A stretch of DNA of 53,803 nucleotides from DSUN01 sp035527715 (GTDB taxonomy: Bacteria; Planctomycetota; PUPC01; DSUN01): positions 1 through 53,803 of the forward strand of contig DATKZY010000138.1 of assembly GCA_035527715.1 (NCBI GenBank), in the 5' to 3' direction. Below the pieces are notes generated by a model. That model made no database searches. It saw nothing but the letters and a program-made list of their open reading frames with translations, and had not been told where the DNA came from. Position numbers and translations under genes: made by a program. Positions 15,298 through 25,276 of the stretch are shown here, in pieces. Each line of letters opens with the position of its first letter. Within the stretch, counting starts at the first letter, position 1.

Positions 15298-15339
15298 GAT
15301 CTGTATCACTCCGCCCCCCTCAGGGGTTTGATACAGATC
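15298..15339. repeat. Twin hairpin A, second copy
   Basis: Same 11-bp arms as 15216-15257 with a different loop of the same length (20 nt; CCCCCCTCAGGGG core). The non-coding stretch 14992-15430 otherwise holds only a short GCCCGCC/GGCGGGC hairpin at 15390-15407. Confidence 0.85.
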
Positions 15340-15430
15340 GGCAGCGGCCTGCGCCGACGCGACCCCAGTCTGGCGCGAGTGGAAGCCCAGCCCGCCGCTG
15401 GGCGGGCGGCGGTTTCGCAGCGGGGTCGGG

Positions 15431-15559
15431 TTACTCCGCGCTCTCGTCGTCCCGGCACGTGAGCAGGAACAGCAGCGGGTTGTTGCCGCGCCGTTCGAAT
15501 TCACTGCGGATGGGGTGGACCGTCCTCAAGTCGCGGCGCGAGGGGTGACGACGACCCAT
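15431..15559 (-). pseudogene. Remnant of a TIR-domain gene (N-terminal fragment)
   Basis: A 42-residue reading frame, MGRRHPSRRDLRTVHPIRSE, continuing with FERRGNNPLLFLLTCRDDE. The pattern of a basic start, VxPIRxEFERRGxNPLLFFL and then a Cys/Asp-rich turn resembles the first part of TIR domains of the type found in bacterial defence proteins. It stops after that point, so the rest of the domain is missing. It lies 31 bp downstream of the TIR-NACHT gene on the same strand. I read it as a truncated leftover; a functional micro-protein is less likely. Confidence 0.5.
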
Positions 15560-15590
15560 GCGCGTTGCCTCTGGAACGAGGGACTCATCG

Positions 15591-18464
15591 CTATCTCTTG
15601 GCACGCCTGGCAGTGAGGCCGGAAAGAGGCTCCGGATCAAGTCTCCGTTCGAGGTCCCGGATGATGAGAATCAGGTGTTCGGTGGCAGCCGCCATTCTCC
15701 GTGCGTCAGATTCACTGGGGACCGTGTCCAAACTCGGAACCGCATCCACGGCCCGCCGAATCTCCTTCTGAAGCTCTAGTCCTCGCTCCCTGGGTAGACG
15801 TGCAGCCGACGCACGCTCAATCCGCTCTTGGGCATACAGGCGCGCGACAGGGCCAAGGGCACAATACACGAGCTCGTCACAACGCAACTGCTCTTGGAAG
15901 TGTCCCTGCCTGGAAAACGTCTCGCCCGCTGAGCGAAACTGCTCCGCCGCCCCGTCACAATCCTGGCGGAGCAACCGCAGGAACCCTTGGTACTTGTGGA
16001 GCCAAGCATGCAGGACAGGGTTGTCGTTCCTTTCGATAAGGCTGCCAGCATTGCTGAGACAATCGTCAGCTTCTCTAGCTTGGCCCTTGCAGATGTGGAC
16101 CATGGCGAGATTCAGCAACACTCGCGCTTGGAGATCCATGTCGAAAGACGAGAAGTCTGCCTTGAGAGCTTCGTGGAGTGCATCTTGCGCATCGCAGTGA
16201 GAGCCGCCGAATTTCCGGATGGCTACACCGATGCCAAGCAAAGCCTTGGCTACACCCTCCTGGTATGCAGCATCCCGGGCGGCCGTAAGAGCTTGAGCCA
16301 GTCTCGAGTCCGCCTCCTGCCTATCGCCTGCATAGATGGCCAGTCGACCAGCAAGACAGCTCCAAGTGCTCGTCAATTCAGGCAGTCTCCGGGATGAGAT
16401 TGCATCCGCACAAGTCTGCAGCAGAACTCTGGCCTCACCAAGCTCACCCCGGTCGACCAAGCTGCCTATCGCCTTCAACGCAAGAAGCGAGCAGACAGGG
16501 GCCGCGTCCCAGAGCCTATTTCGCAGTGAGAAAGGAGAGCCCCTCAGCGCCTCTTGATAGTCGAGAACTAGAGAGTATCGTCGTGTCGGCAGACGGATCT
16601 CGACAGACTTGACATAATCCTCACAACACAGCAAGGAAACCAGTGCTTCCCACCGCTCCAAAGTGGCGAGGTGGGCAGGCAGGTGCGCTAGAAAGTAACC
16701 AGACATTGTTGCGGCGCCTTGTTCCTGCTGTCGCCAACCGAGGTCAACCAGCAACCGACAACCTTCCAGGATGCTCACGAAAAACGCCCCGGCCTTGCCT
16801 TCATCCGCCAGCCAGTCGGCGAGGGATTTGTGGTAGGGCTTGATGACTTCGTGGCCAGCTTCGGTCGTGGTCGGGAAGAGCGAGCCGAGGGGGCGGGTGA
16901 AGTCGCGGAGTTCCTCGTCCTGCCAGTTGAAGAGGCGCTGGAGAATCTCCATGGGTAGCGGCTCGCGGGCGGCGAGGATGGCGCGCAGCGCGGGGCGCAC
17001 GTCTTTGCGGAACTTCTCAAGGTCGGGGAACTGCCGCTGGAAGTACTGGAAAAAGATTCCGCCGAGACCTTGCGGGAATTGATCGGGACGGTCCAGTGAG
17101 AAATGGCCGCGCTGAACGTCGTCGCAAAAGCGCTCGACGTAGAGGAACACGCCTTCGCTCTTCTCCAGGACTTGCTCCACGAGGCGGTCGGCGTCCGCGC
17201 GGTCCTGGAGAGGCGACGCGAGTTCGCGCCGCAGGTACTCGCGGATGTCGGCGCGGTTGGATTCGGTCGCGGTGTCGAGGACGAATGGGTTCAACCCTTG
17301 CAGCGGGGCGATGACGTCGCTCTCCGGCCGGCTGGTCGCGACGATGCCAATCCAGTCGGGCAGACGCGGGGCGTTTCGTGCCAGCATCTCGACCAACTCG
17401 TTGCGTCCGCTTCCGCCGGCTTCGTCGAGCGCGTCAATGACGATCAGGTACCGCTCGCGTCCGCCCTCAATGGTGTGGCGCAACGGGTCGGCCAGGAGGT
17501 AGTCGAAGAGTTCGGCGGGGTTCTTCCGGTCCAGCTCCGTGATTTCCGGCAGGGCGAGCAGGAGCTTGCGGTAGTCGGGCAGCCGAGTGGCAATCTGGAA
17601 GGCCAGGGTGCGGACGATGCGGTGCGCGTTGCGGTGGTCGGGCTTGTCGTATTCGCAGAACTGGACGGCGATGACTTTGTCGCGGCCATAGTGTGCGAGG
17701 TGGGCGGCAAAGGAGCTCTTGCCGACGCCCGGAGCGCCCAGGATCCAGAAGAGACGCGAGGCGCGGTCGGCGGCGTTGCGCCATTGCTCGATCGCCTCGA
17801 CCAGCCACGCCCGCCCGACCAGGCCCTTCCTGAGCAACTGGAAGATGCGCGAGTCGGAGGAGATGGGCTTGAGGTGTTCCTCGAGGGTCCTGATTTCGCC
17901 CGCGAAGCGCCGGCTCTCGTCGCTCTCGACGACGGCCACGATCTCGGCGAGTTTCACCTGATACCATTGCTCCCACGCGGCCTCGCCCGCGGCGCGCTGC
18001 TCTTTCCAGTCGTGCATGTCGAGCCACTGGATGTGGCTGATGCTGGGCGGCGGCTTCACCTCCTGCTCGGTCTCGACGAGGATGGTCTGGATGTTGCCGC
18101 CCTTCACGCCGATGGCGATGGCAATCTCGTCGAGGCACACGCCGGGGTCGCGGGTGGAATACTTCGAGAGGAAGGACAGGACGCGGCTGCTGTCCAGGAT
18201 GCCGTCGGTGATCTTGCGCCGCCAATCGTCACCGAACTTGATCTTGCTCTTGTCAATCCAGACGTCGTGGCCGCGTTTCTCCAGGTCGGCCTTGATTCGG
18301 CGCACAAGCTCCTCGTTGCTGTCGTGTCCGTAGCTGAGGAACATGCGGAGCGGGGCGAAGGGCTTCTGCGGCGACACCTGGCCGTGGTCCGGGCAGATCC
18401 AGAACTGGCCGACCTGGGTGAGCGCCTGGTCGCACTTCGGGCAGCGAATGGGCGGGTCCGTCAT
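15591..18464 (-). CDS. Zinc-ribbon/TIR/NACHT-type STAND NTPase with TPR-like repeats, candidate immune protein
   Basis: A 957-residue multidomain protein. Residues 8-27 hold a small zinc-ribbon pattern (Cys8, Cys11, Cys24, His27). Residues 40-160 form a TIR domain (RMFLSYGHDSNEELVRRI..., WIDKSKIKFGDDW, CLDEIAIAIG with Glu113 as probable catalytic NADase Glu). A STAND/NACHT ATPase follows with Walker A GAPGVGKSS (Lys249), Walker B LIVIDALDEA (Asp344) and the sensor-like TSRPE. From about residue 600 to the end are TPR-like helical repeats (ALTAARDAAYQEGVAKALLGIG). Such tripartite proteins act in antiphage immunity by sensing an invader and depleting NAD+. The start MTDPPIRCPKC was chosen because residues further upstream lack domain features. 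Immune function is inferred. Confidence 0.85.
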   Translation of the reverse strand: MTDPPIRCPKCDQALTQVGQFWICPDHGQVSPQKPFAPLRMFLSYGHDSNEELVRRIKADLEKRGHDVWIDKSKIKFGDDWRRKITDGILDSSRVLSFLSKYSTRDPGVCLDEIAIAIGVKGGNIQTILVETEQEVKPPPSISHIQWLDMHDWKEQRAAGEAAWEQWYQVKLAEIVAVVESDESRRFAGEIRTLEEHLKPISSDSRIFQLLRKGLVGRAWLVEAIEQWRNAADRASRLFWILGAPGVGKSSFAAHLAHYGRDKVIAVQFCEYDKPDHRNAHRIVRTLAFQIATRLPDYRKLLLALPEITELDRKNPAELFDYLLADPLRHTIEGGRERYLIVIDALDEAGGSGRNELVEMLARNAPRLPDWIGIVATSRPESDVIAPLQGLNPFVLDTATESNRADIREYLRRELASPLQDRADADRLVEQVLEKSEGVFLYVERFCDDVQRGHFSLDRPDQFPQGLGGIFFQYFQRQFPDLEKFRKDVRPALRAILAAREPLPMEILQRLFNWQDEELRDFTRPLGSLFPTTTEAGHEVIKPYHKSLADWLADEGKAGAFFVSILEGCRLLVDLGWRQQEQGAATMSGYFLAHLPAHLATLERWEALVSLLCCEDYVKSVEIRLPTRRYSLVLDYQEALRGSPFSLRNRLWDAAPVCSLLALKAIGSLVDRGELGEARVLLQTCADAISSRRLPELTSTWSCLAGRLAIYAGDRQEADSRLAQALTAARDAAYQEGVAKALLGIGVAIRKFGGSHCDAQDALHEALKADFSSFDMDLQARVLLNLAMVHICKGQAREADDCLSNAGSLIERNDNPVLHAWLHKYQGFLRLLRQDCDGAAEQFRSAGETFSRQGHFQEQLRCDELVYCALGPVARLYAQERIERASAARLPRERGLELQKEIRRAVDAVPSLDTVPSESDARRMAAATEHLILIIRDLERRLDPEPLSGLTARRAKR

Positions 18465-18789
18465 GGACACTCTCGCTTCGCCCTTCCGGGCAGTTCCGCA
18501 GGCAGCCACGGCACGCGTCCGACGCGACGATGCGAGCGGCTCCGGCCGCGCGGTGATCGTAGCTCGACGAACCGGCCCTGTCAAAGCGAAAGCTTCCAAG
18601 CACGTGGGCCTTGAGAGCGAGCGGCCTTTCGTGTACACTATGTGCCTCAAGCCTATCCTGCTCTTGCTTACCCAGACAATGAGCCAGAATAGGAGCGACG
18701 GGAACGTTCGTGGAGCAAACCGACGTTCTCGCGTGAACTGGTTGGCTGCCTGCCTTCGGCAGCCCGTCTCTGGTTAGGAACAAGCGTCC
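18465..18789. other. Divergent intergenic region between the TIR-NACHT gene and fusA
   Basis: This 325-bp gap must contain the promoters of both the minus-strand TIR-NACHT gene and plus-strand fusA. Only one short structure stands out, a GGCTGCC/GGCAGCC hairpin at 18744-18764, about 25 bp before the fusA start. It could affect fusA mRNA translation. No tRNA, small ORF or clear -35/-10 pair could be assigned with confidence. Confidence 0.5.
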
Positions 18790-20880
<2,091 letters not shown>

Positions 20881-20898
20881 GGCCTCAACCCCCCTCCC

Positions 20899-20945
20899 CA
20901 AGATGATCAAGATGATCACGCGCGCGCAAGGGGGGTTGATCATCT
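20899..20945. repeat. Twin hairpin B, first copy (after fusA)
   Basis: CAAGATGATCA repeats once directly and pairs with TGATCATCTTG across a GC-rich loop (16-25 nt depending on the register). It lies 19 bp after the fusA stop and could act as a terminator, but no T tract follows. Confidence 0.75.
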
Positions 20946-21040
20946 TGCGCTGGGGCCACCAGGAGGCGATCAGCCGCCATAAGCCACGAAGCAGCAATGA
21001 CATGTGACGCCACAGAGCCCAGGCGCCCCTGGGCTGCGTC

Positions 21041-21080
21041 AAGGTGATCAGGCCTCTCCGTGAGGGGGGGTGATCATCTT
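21041..21080. repeat. Twin hairpin B, second copy
   Basis: Arms AAGGTGATCA and TGATCATCTT around a 20-nt loop ending in a G run. It is the partner of 20899-20945, with nearly the same arm sequence. The 20881-21206 gap has no gene; it holds these hairpins and the repeat at 21150. Confidence 0.75.
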
Positions 21081-21149
21081 GGGACCCGCGGACACCCGTG
21101 CGCTCGACGGCGCCACCACGACGGGTCCATGCCAGACATTCGTCCCGGG

Positions 21150-21187
21150 GTCATTCTGAGCGAAGTGGCACGGAGCGAAGAATCTCT
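21150..21187 (+). repeat. Dispersed intergenic repeat of the GTCATTCTGAGCGAAG type
   Basis: Contains GTCATTCTGAGCGAAG, then GAGCGAAGAATCTCT. This sequence resembles a repeat often seen between genes in environmental bacterial genomes. It has no coding potential here. Confidence 0.5.
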
Positions 21188-21206
21188 ACCGGCCTGGGAG
21201 CGGAAG

Positions 21207-22106
21207 CTACTTCGCCGCCGTCAGCCAGCCATTCACCCTCATCCACGCCTCGCAGCGGGCGGGCCAGGTGGAGAGGACGGGGTCGCCTGGGGCCAGGCCG
21301 AAGCCGTGGCCGCCGTTCTGGTAGATGTGCATCTCGGCCTTGACCTTGTGCTCGCGCAAGGCCATGTAGAACAACACGCTGTTCTCGGCCGGGACGCCCG
21401 TGTCGCCGCTGGTGGCCATGAGGAAGGTGGGCGGGGTCTTCGCCGTGACCTGCTTTTCGTTCGACAGGCTCTCGACGAGCTCCTTCGACGGGTCCTTGCC
21501 CAACAGGTTGTTCTTCGAGCCGCCGTGGGTGTACTTGGTGGTGAGGGAGATGACGGGGTAGACGAGGACCATGAAATCGGGCCGGCAACTCACCTGGTCA
21601 ATGGGGTCCTTGGCCTTCGGGTCGCCGTCGTCGAAGTGGGTGCCGGCGGTCGAGGTGAGGTGTCCGCCGGCGGAGAAGCCCAGGATGCCGATGCGGGCGG
21701 GGTCAACTCCGAACTCCTTGGCCCGGGCGCGGACGGTTCGGATGGCGCGCTGGGCATCGAGGAGGGGAGAGGGGTGCTTGTACTTGGGGGCGTGGCGATA
21801 CTTGAGCATGAAGCCGGCGACGCCGAAGGAGTTGAGCCAGGCCGCCACGTCCTTGCCCTCGTGGCCGACGGCGAGGTGGCCGTAGCCGCCGCCAGGGCAG
21901 ATGACGATGGCGGCGCCGGTCGCCTTGTCGGCGGGCGGCAGCCAGATGGTGAGCGACGGCTTGTCGGCGTCGGTGTCGCCGACGGCGCCGGGCGCGCCGT
22001 CGGGCCAGAGCAGCTCGACCTTTGGCTCCGCCGCGTCGGCTCCCGTGGCCAGTGCCGCAAGCACGACCGCGACCAGCAGAACTCCCCAGGGGCCCTCGCT
22101 CAGCAT
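21207..22106 (-). CDS. Secreted alpha/beta hydrolase (esterase, BD-FAE/acetyl esterase-like)
   Basis: A 299-residue protein with a signal peptide (residues 1-26, ending ATGADAAEP). Hydrolase features are VICPGGGYGHLAVGHEGKDVA (oxyanion-hole region), the nucleophile elbow GILGFSAGGHLTST with catalytic Ser, a late Asp in SGDTGVPAENS and His in NGGHGFGLAP. This pattern fits carbohydrate esterases that remove acetyl or feruloyl groups. It is a close paralogue of the next gene upstream (22171-23085), which lacks the signal peptide. The specific ester is inferred. Confidence 0.82.
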   Translation of the reverse strand: MLSEGPWGVLLVAVVLAALATGADAAEPKVELLWPDGAPGAVGDTDADKPSLTIWLPPADKATGAAIVICPGGGYGHLAVGHEGKDVAAWLNSFGVAGFMLKYRHAPKYKHPSPLLDAQRAIRTVRARAKEFGVDPARIGILGFSAGGHLTSTAGTHFDDGDPKAKDPIDQVSCRPDFMVLVYPVISLTTKYTHGGSKNNLLGKDPSKELVESLSNEKQVTAKTPPTFLMATSGDTGVPAENSVLFYMALREHKVKAEMHIYQNGGHGFGLAPGDPVLSTWPARCEAWMRVNGWLTAAK

Positions 22107-22125
22107 CGTCGTCTCCTTCTCGGTT

Positions 22126-22159
22126 AACCTCCCGCGGGTTCCGGAACCCGCGGGAGGTT
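22126..22159. repeat. Perfect 34-bp palindrome between the two esterase genes
   Basis: AACCTCCCGCGGGTTCC followed directly by its exact reverse complement. It lies 11 bp after the stop of the upstream gene and 19 bp before the start of the downstream gene. It could form a strong hairpin in the transcript and uncouple expression of the two paralogues. There is no T tract. Confidence 0.85.
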
Positions 22160-22170
22160 GGTCAGGCTGG

Positions 22171-23085
22171 TCAGCCCGGCTTCTCGAGCAGGCCGCGGCG
22201 GCGCATCCAGTCGGCGCAGCGGAGGGTCCAGCTCGACAGCGCGGGGTCGGTGGTGGCGAGGCCGAAGCCGTGGCCGCCTTTCTCGTAGATGTGGAGCTCG
22301 CCCGGCACGCCCATGCGGCGCATGGAGACATAGAAGAGCACGCTGTTCTCGGGCAACACCTCCTTGTCGTCGCCGGTGTGGACGAGGAAGGTCGGCGGCG
22401 TGGCGGGGGTGACCTGTCGCTCGTTGGAGAGGCGTTCGAGGTGCTTCGTCTTGGTGCTGTCGCCGCCGAGGAGGTTGTCGCGCGTCGGCTCGTGCGTGTA
22501 CTTCGAGGCGAACGAGATGACCGGGCAGACCAGCGCGACGAAGTCCGGGCGGCAGCTCAAGCGGTCCACGGGGTCCTCGGCGTCGGGAACGCCGTCGCTG
22601 AAGTGGGTGGCGATGGTCGAGGCGAGGTGGCCGCCGCCCGAGAAGCCCAGGATGCCCACGCGGGCGGGGTTCACGCCCCACTCGGCGGCGCGGTGGCGGA
22701 CGAGGCGGACCGCGCGGCGGGCGTCCTGGAGCTGGCTCGGGTAGTGGTAGCTGGGGGCGAGGCGGTACTTGAGCACGAAGCCGGCCACGCCGAGGGTGTT
22801 GAGCCAGAGCGCCACGTCGCGCCCCTCGTAGTCGCCCGCGATGTCCCAGTAGTCCCCGCCCGGGCAGATGACGACGCCGGCGCCGGTGGCCAGCTCGGGC
22901 GGCGGCAGGCACAGGGTGAGGGTCGGGCGGTCCACGTCGCGGGTGCCGAGGGCGCCGGGGGCGCCCTGGGGCCACAGGAACTCGACGCCCGGCCCGGCGG
23001 AGGGCAGGGCCTCGGACGCCTCGGGGGCCTGCGGATCGGTCGGCCCGCGCATTTTCGACTTCAGGAAGTCTTCCAGCCGACCCAA
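22171..23085 (-). CDS. Alpha/beta hydrolase (esterase) without signal peptide, paralogue of 21207-22106
   Basis: A 304-residue hydrolase with VICPGGDYWDIAGDYEGRDVA, the nucleophile elbow GILGFSGGGHLAST, HTGDDKEVLPENS (acidic residue) and KGGHGFGLAT (catalytic His). It is collinear with the next gene throughout. The start is taken as TTG at 23085 because GGAGGAGG lies 8 bp upstream; an ATG at 23052 (MRGPTDPQ) has no clear ribosome site and is the alternative. No signal peptide in either version, so it probably acts in the cytoplasm. It may deacylate imported oligosaccharides while its secreted paralogue works outside; this division is inference. Confidence 0.8.
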   Translation of the reverse strand: MGRLEDFLKSKMRGPTDPQAPEASEALPSAGPGVEFLWPQGAPGALGTRDVDRPTLTLCLPPPELATGAGVVICPGGDYWDIAGDYEGRDVALWLNTLGVAGFVLKYRLAPSYHYPSQLQDARRAVRLVRHRAAEWGVNPARVGILGFSGGGHLASTIATHFSDGVPDAEDPVDRLSCRPDFVALVCPVISFASKYTHEPTRDNLLGGDSTKTKHLERLSNERQVTPATPPTFLVHTGDDKEVLPENSVLFYVSMRRMGVPGELHIYEKGGHGFGLATTDPALSSWTLRCADWMRRRGLLEKPG

Positions 23086-23174
23086 CGCACGATCCTCCTC
23101 CGGCAGTCTCCCGCGGTGGGGAAACGCTCCGACCCCTGATTGTAGCCGGAATCCTCGCCGCGTCAACCGCGGCG

Positions 23175-24263
23175 TCACACGATCAGCATCGCGTCGCCGT
23201 AGCTGTAGAAGCGATAGCCGAGGCGTTGGGCCTCGTCGTAGGCGGCCAACACGCGCTCGCGGCCCGCGAAGGCGGCCACGAGCATCAGCAGCGTCGAGCG
23301 CGGCAGGTGGAAATTCGTGACGAGCACGTCCACCGCGCGGAACTCGAAGCCGGGCGTGATGAAGAGATCGGTCCAGCCCGACGCCGCGCCCCACTGGGGC
23401 CGGCGGGCGACGGTCTCGAGCACGCGCGTGGCCGTGGTGCCCACGGCGACGACGCGGCGGCCCGCGGCGCGGGCGTCGGCGACGGCCTCCGCGGCCTCGC
23501 CCGGCAGCTCGAACCACTCGGCGTGCATCGCGTGGTCCTCGATGCGCTCGGCGACGACGGGTTTGAACGTGCCGAGCCCGACGTGCAGCGTGAGGGTCGC
23601 GCGGCGAATGCCTTTCGCGTCGAGCGCGGCGAAGACCTCGCGCGTGAAGTGCAGCCCAGCCGTCGGCGCGGCCACGGCGCCGGGGCGCTCGGCGTAGACG
23701 GTCTGGTAGCGGGTGAGGTCGGCCTCGCGGTCGGCGTCGGCCTCGGGCGGCCGCCGGATGTAGGGCGGCAGCGGCGCGCGGCCGACGCGCTGGAGGGCCG
23801 CCATCAGCTCGTCGGGGCCGAGCGGGAAGGCCAGGTGCACCTGCCCGTCGGGCAGGCGGCCGTAGAAGGTGCAGGTGAGCGCTCCGCCCTCGAGCGAGAG
23901 CCGCTCGCCCAGCTTCACGCGGCCGCTGCCCTTGAGCATCGCGCGCCACACGTCGCCCTCGGGCGCGACGAGCAGCACCTCGATGCGGCCGCCCGTGGGC
24001 CTCCGGCCGACCAGCCGCGCGGGGATGACCCGCGTGTCGTTGAGCACCAGCAGGTCGCCGGGCTCCAGGTATTCGACGACGTCGCGGAAGCGCCGATGCT
24101 CGATGGCGCCCGAATCGCGGCGCAGCACGAGCAGCCGCGACTCGTCGCGTTCCGCCAGCGGGTGTTGCGCGATCAGCTCAGGCGGCAGGTCGTAATCGAA
24201 GTCTTCGACACGCAAAGGGCAGGCCCCGGTGAGAGGCGCGGAACATGACGCGTCACGGGTCAC
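23175..24263 (-). CDS. queA: S-adenosylmethionine:tRNA ribosyltransferase-isomerase
   Basis: A 362-residue enzyme of queuosine synthesis that transfers and rearranges the ribose of SAM onto 7-aminomethyl-7-deazaguanine at tRNA position 34. Family landmarks are VEDFDYDLPPELIAQHPL, VLNDTRVIPARL, VAAPTAGLHFT, VGLGTFKPV and TNFHLPRSTLLMLV. The called start is GTG at 24263, within a GCGTGAC heptamer repeat. Most QueA proteins begin at the equivalent of VEDFDY, so a TTG at 24215 may be the true start; neither has a strong ribosome site. It is the last gene of the hypF-C-D-E series, 3 bp after hypE, although functionally unrelated to it. Confidence 0.92.
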   Translation of the reverse strand: MTRDASCSAPLTGACPLRVEDFDYDLPPELIAQHPLAERDESRLLVLRRDSGAIEHRRFRDVVEYLEPGDLLVLNDTRVIPARLVGRRPTGGRIEVLLVAPEGDVWRAMLKGSGRVKLGERLSLEGGALTCTFYGRLPDGQVHLAFPLGPDELMAALQRVGRAPLPPYIRRPPEADADREADLTRYQTVYAERPGAVAAPTAGLHFTREVFAALDAKGIRRATLTLHVGLGTFKPVVAERIEDHAMHAEWFELPGEAAEAVADARAAGRRVVAVGTTATRVLETVARRPQWGAASGWTDLFITPGFEFRAVDVLVTNFHLPRSTLLMLVAAFAGRERVLAAYDEAQRLGYRFYSYGDAMLIV

Positions 24264-24265
24264 GC
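24249..24265. repeat. Degenerate GCGTGAC heptamer repeat at the hypE-queA junction
   Basis: Reads on the minus strand as GCGTGAC, CCGTGAC, GCGTCA. It is the same heptamer as at 26345 and 26658, and it contributes the first codons (VTRDAS) of queA as called. Confidence 0.75.
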
Positions 24266-24266
24266 C

Positions 24267-25274
24267 TCAGCATATCCTCGGCAATTGCTCGCCGTAGGGC
24301 GGGTCCACGACCCGGCGGCCACCGATGGTGGTGCGCAGCGTCACGCGGCCCTTGGCACCATCGAGCACGCGGCCGATGGCGACGGCCGAGCGGCCAAGCG
24401 GATGCGCCCGCATCGCCGTGAGGACCTTCGACGCGACCGCCTCGGCGCAGACCACGACCACCTTGCCCTCGTTCGCCACGTAGAGCGGGTCGAGGCCGAG
24501 CAGGTCGCACGCGCCCTGGACCTCGGGCCGCACGGGAATCTTCACCTCGTCGAGCTCGATGTCGTGACGACACGCCTCGGCGACCTCGCACACGACCATC
24601 CCGAGCCCGCCGCGCGTGGGGTCGCGGAGCGCGTGCACCGCGTCGCCGCCGGCCTCGAGCACGGCGGCCACGAGACCCCCGAGGGGCGCGACGTCGCTCG
24701 ACACGGGCGTGTCGAAGCTCAGGCCCTCGCGCGCGCTCATGATGGCCACGCCGTGGTCGCCGATGGAGCCGTTGACCAGGATGGCGTCGCCCGGCGCGGC
24801 GCGCTCCATGGCGACGCTCACGCCCTCGGAAATGACGCCGATGCCCGAGGTGTTGATGAAGCAGCCGTCGGCCGCGCCGCGCTCGACGACCTTCGTGTCG
24901 CCGCAGACCACAGTCACGCCTGCCTCATCCACCGCGGCCTTCGCCGAATCGAGGATGGCTGCGAGGTCGTCGAGAGCCAGGCCCTCTTCGAGGATGAGGG
25001 CAAGCGAAATGTAAAGCGGCCTCGCGCCCGCCATCGCCAGGTCGTTCACCGTGCCCGAAATAGCGAGCCGCCCGATGTCGCCGCCGCGAAACCGCAGCGG
25101 CTTCACCACGTAGCTGTCGGTCGTGAACGCCACGCGGCCCTGCGGAAGCTCGACCAGCGCGCTGTCGGAGAGAGGGGCGAGAGCGGGGTTGCCAAAACGG
25201 GCGACCACCAAATCACGGATCAGTTGCTTCGTCAACGACCCGCCGCCGCCGTGGGCGAGGAGAATGCGCTCCAT
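24267..25274 (-). CDS. hypE: Hydrogenase expression/formation protein HypE
   Basis: A 335-residue PurM-like protein. HypE dehydrates a thiocarbamate on its C-terminal Cys to make the cyanide ligand of the [NiFe] site. The sequence has LAHGGGGSLTKQLI at the start, FTTDSYVVKPLRFRGGDIGRLA, the ATP-site segments VCGDTKVVERG and DPTRGGLGMV, and ends in the diagnostic PRIC with the carbamoyl-accepting Cys. It starts 2 bp after the hypD stop, so it is translationally coupled. Its partner HypF is encoded in the same cluster. Assignment is firm. Confidence 0.95.
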   Translation of the reverse strand: MERILLAHGGGGSLTKQLIRDLVVARFGNPALAPLSDSALVELPQGRVAFTTDSYVVKPLRFRGGDIGRLAISGTVNDLAMAGARPLYISLALILEEGLALDDLAAILDSAKAAVDEAGVTVVCGDTKVVERGAADGCFINTSGIGVISEGVSVAMERAAPGDAILVNGSIGDHGVAIMSAREGLSFDTPVSSDVAPLGGLVAAVLEAGGDAVHALRDPTRGGLGMVVCEVAEACRHDIELDEVKIPVRPEVQGACDLLGLDPLYVANEGKVVVVCAEAVASKVLTAMRAHPLGRSAVAIGRVLDGAKGRVTLRTTIGGRRVVDPPYGEQLPRIC

Positions 25275-25276
25275 AG

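Noticed and set aside
18465..18789. A tRNA or structured RNA upstream of fusA
   Set aside because: Only a short hairpin is present; no cloverleaf, T-loop (GTTCRA) or acceptor pairing could be found.
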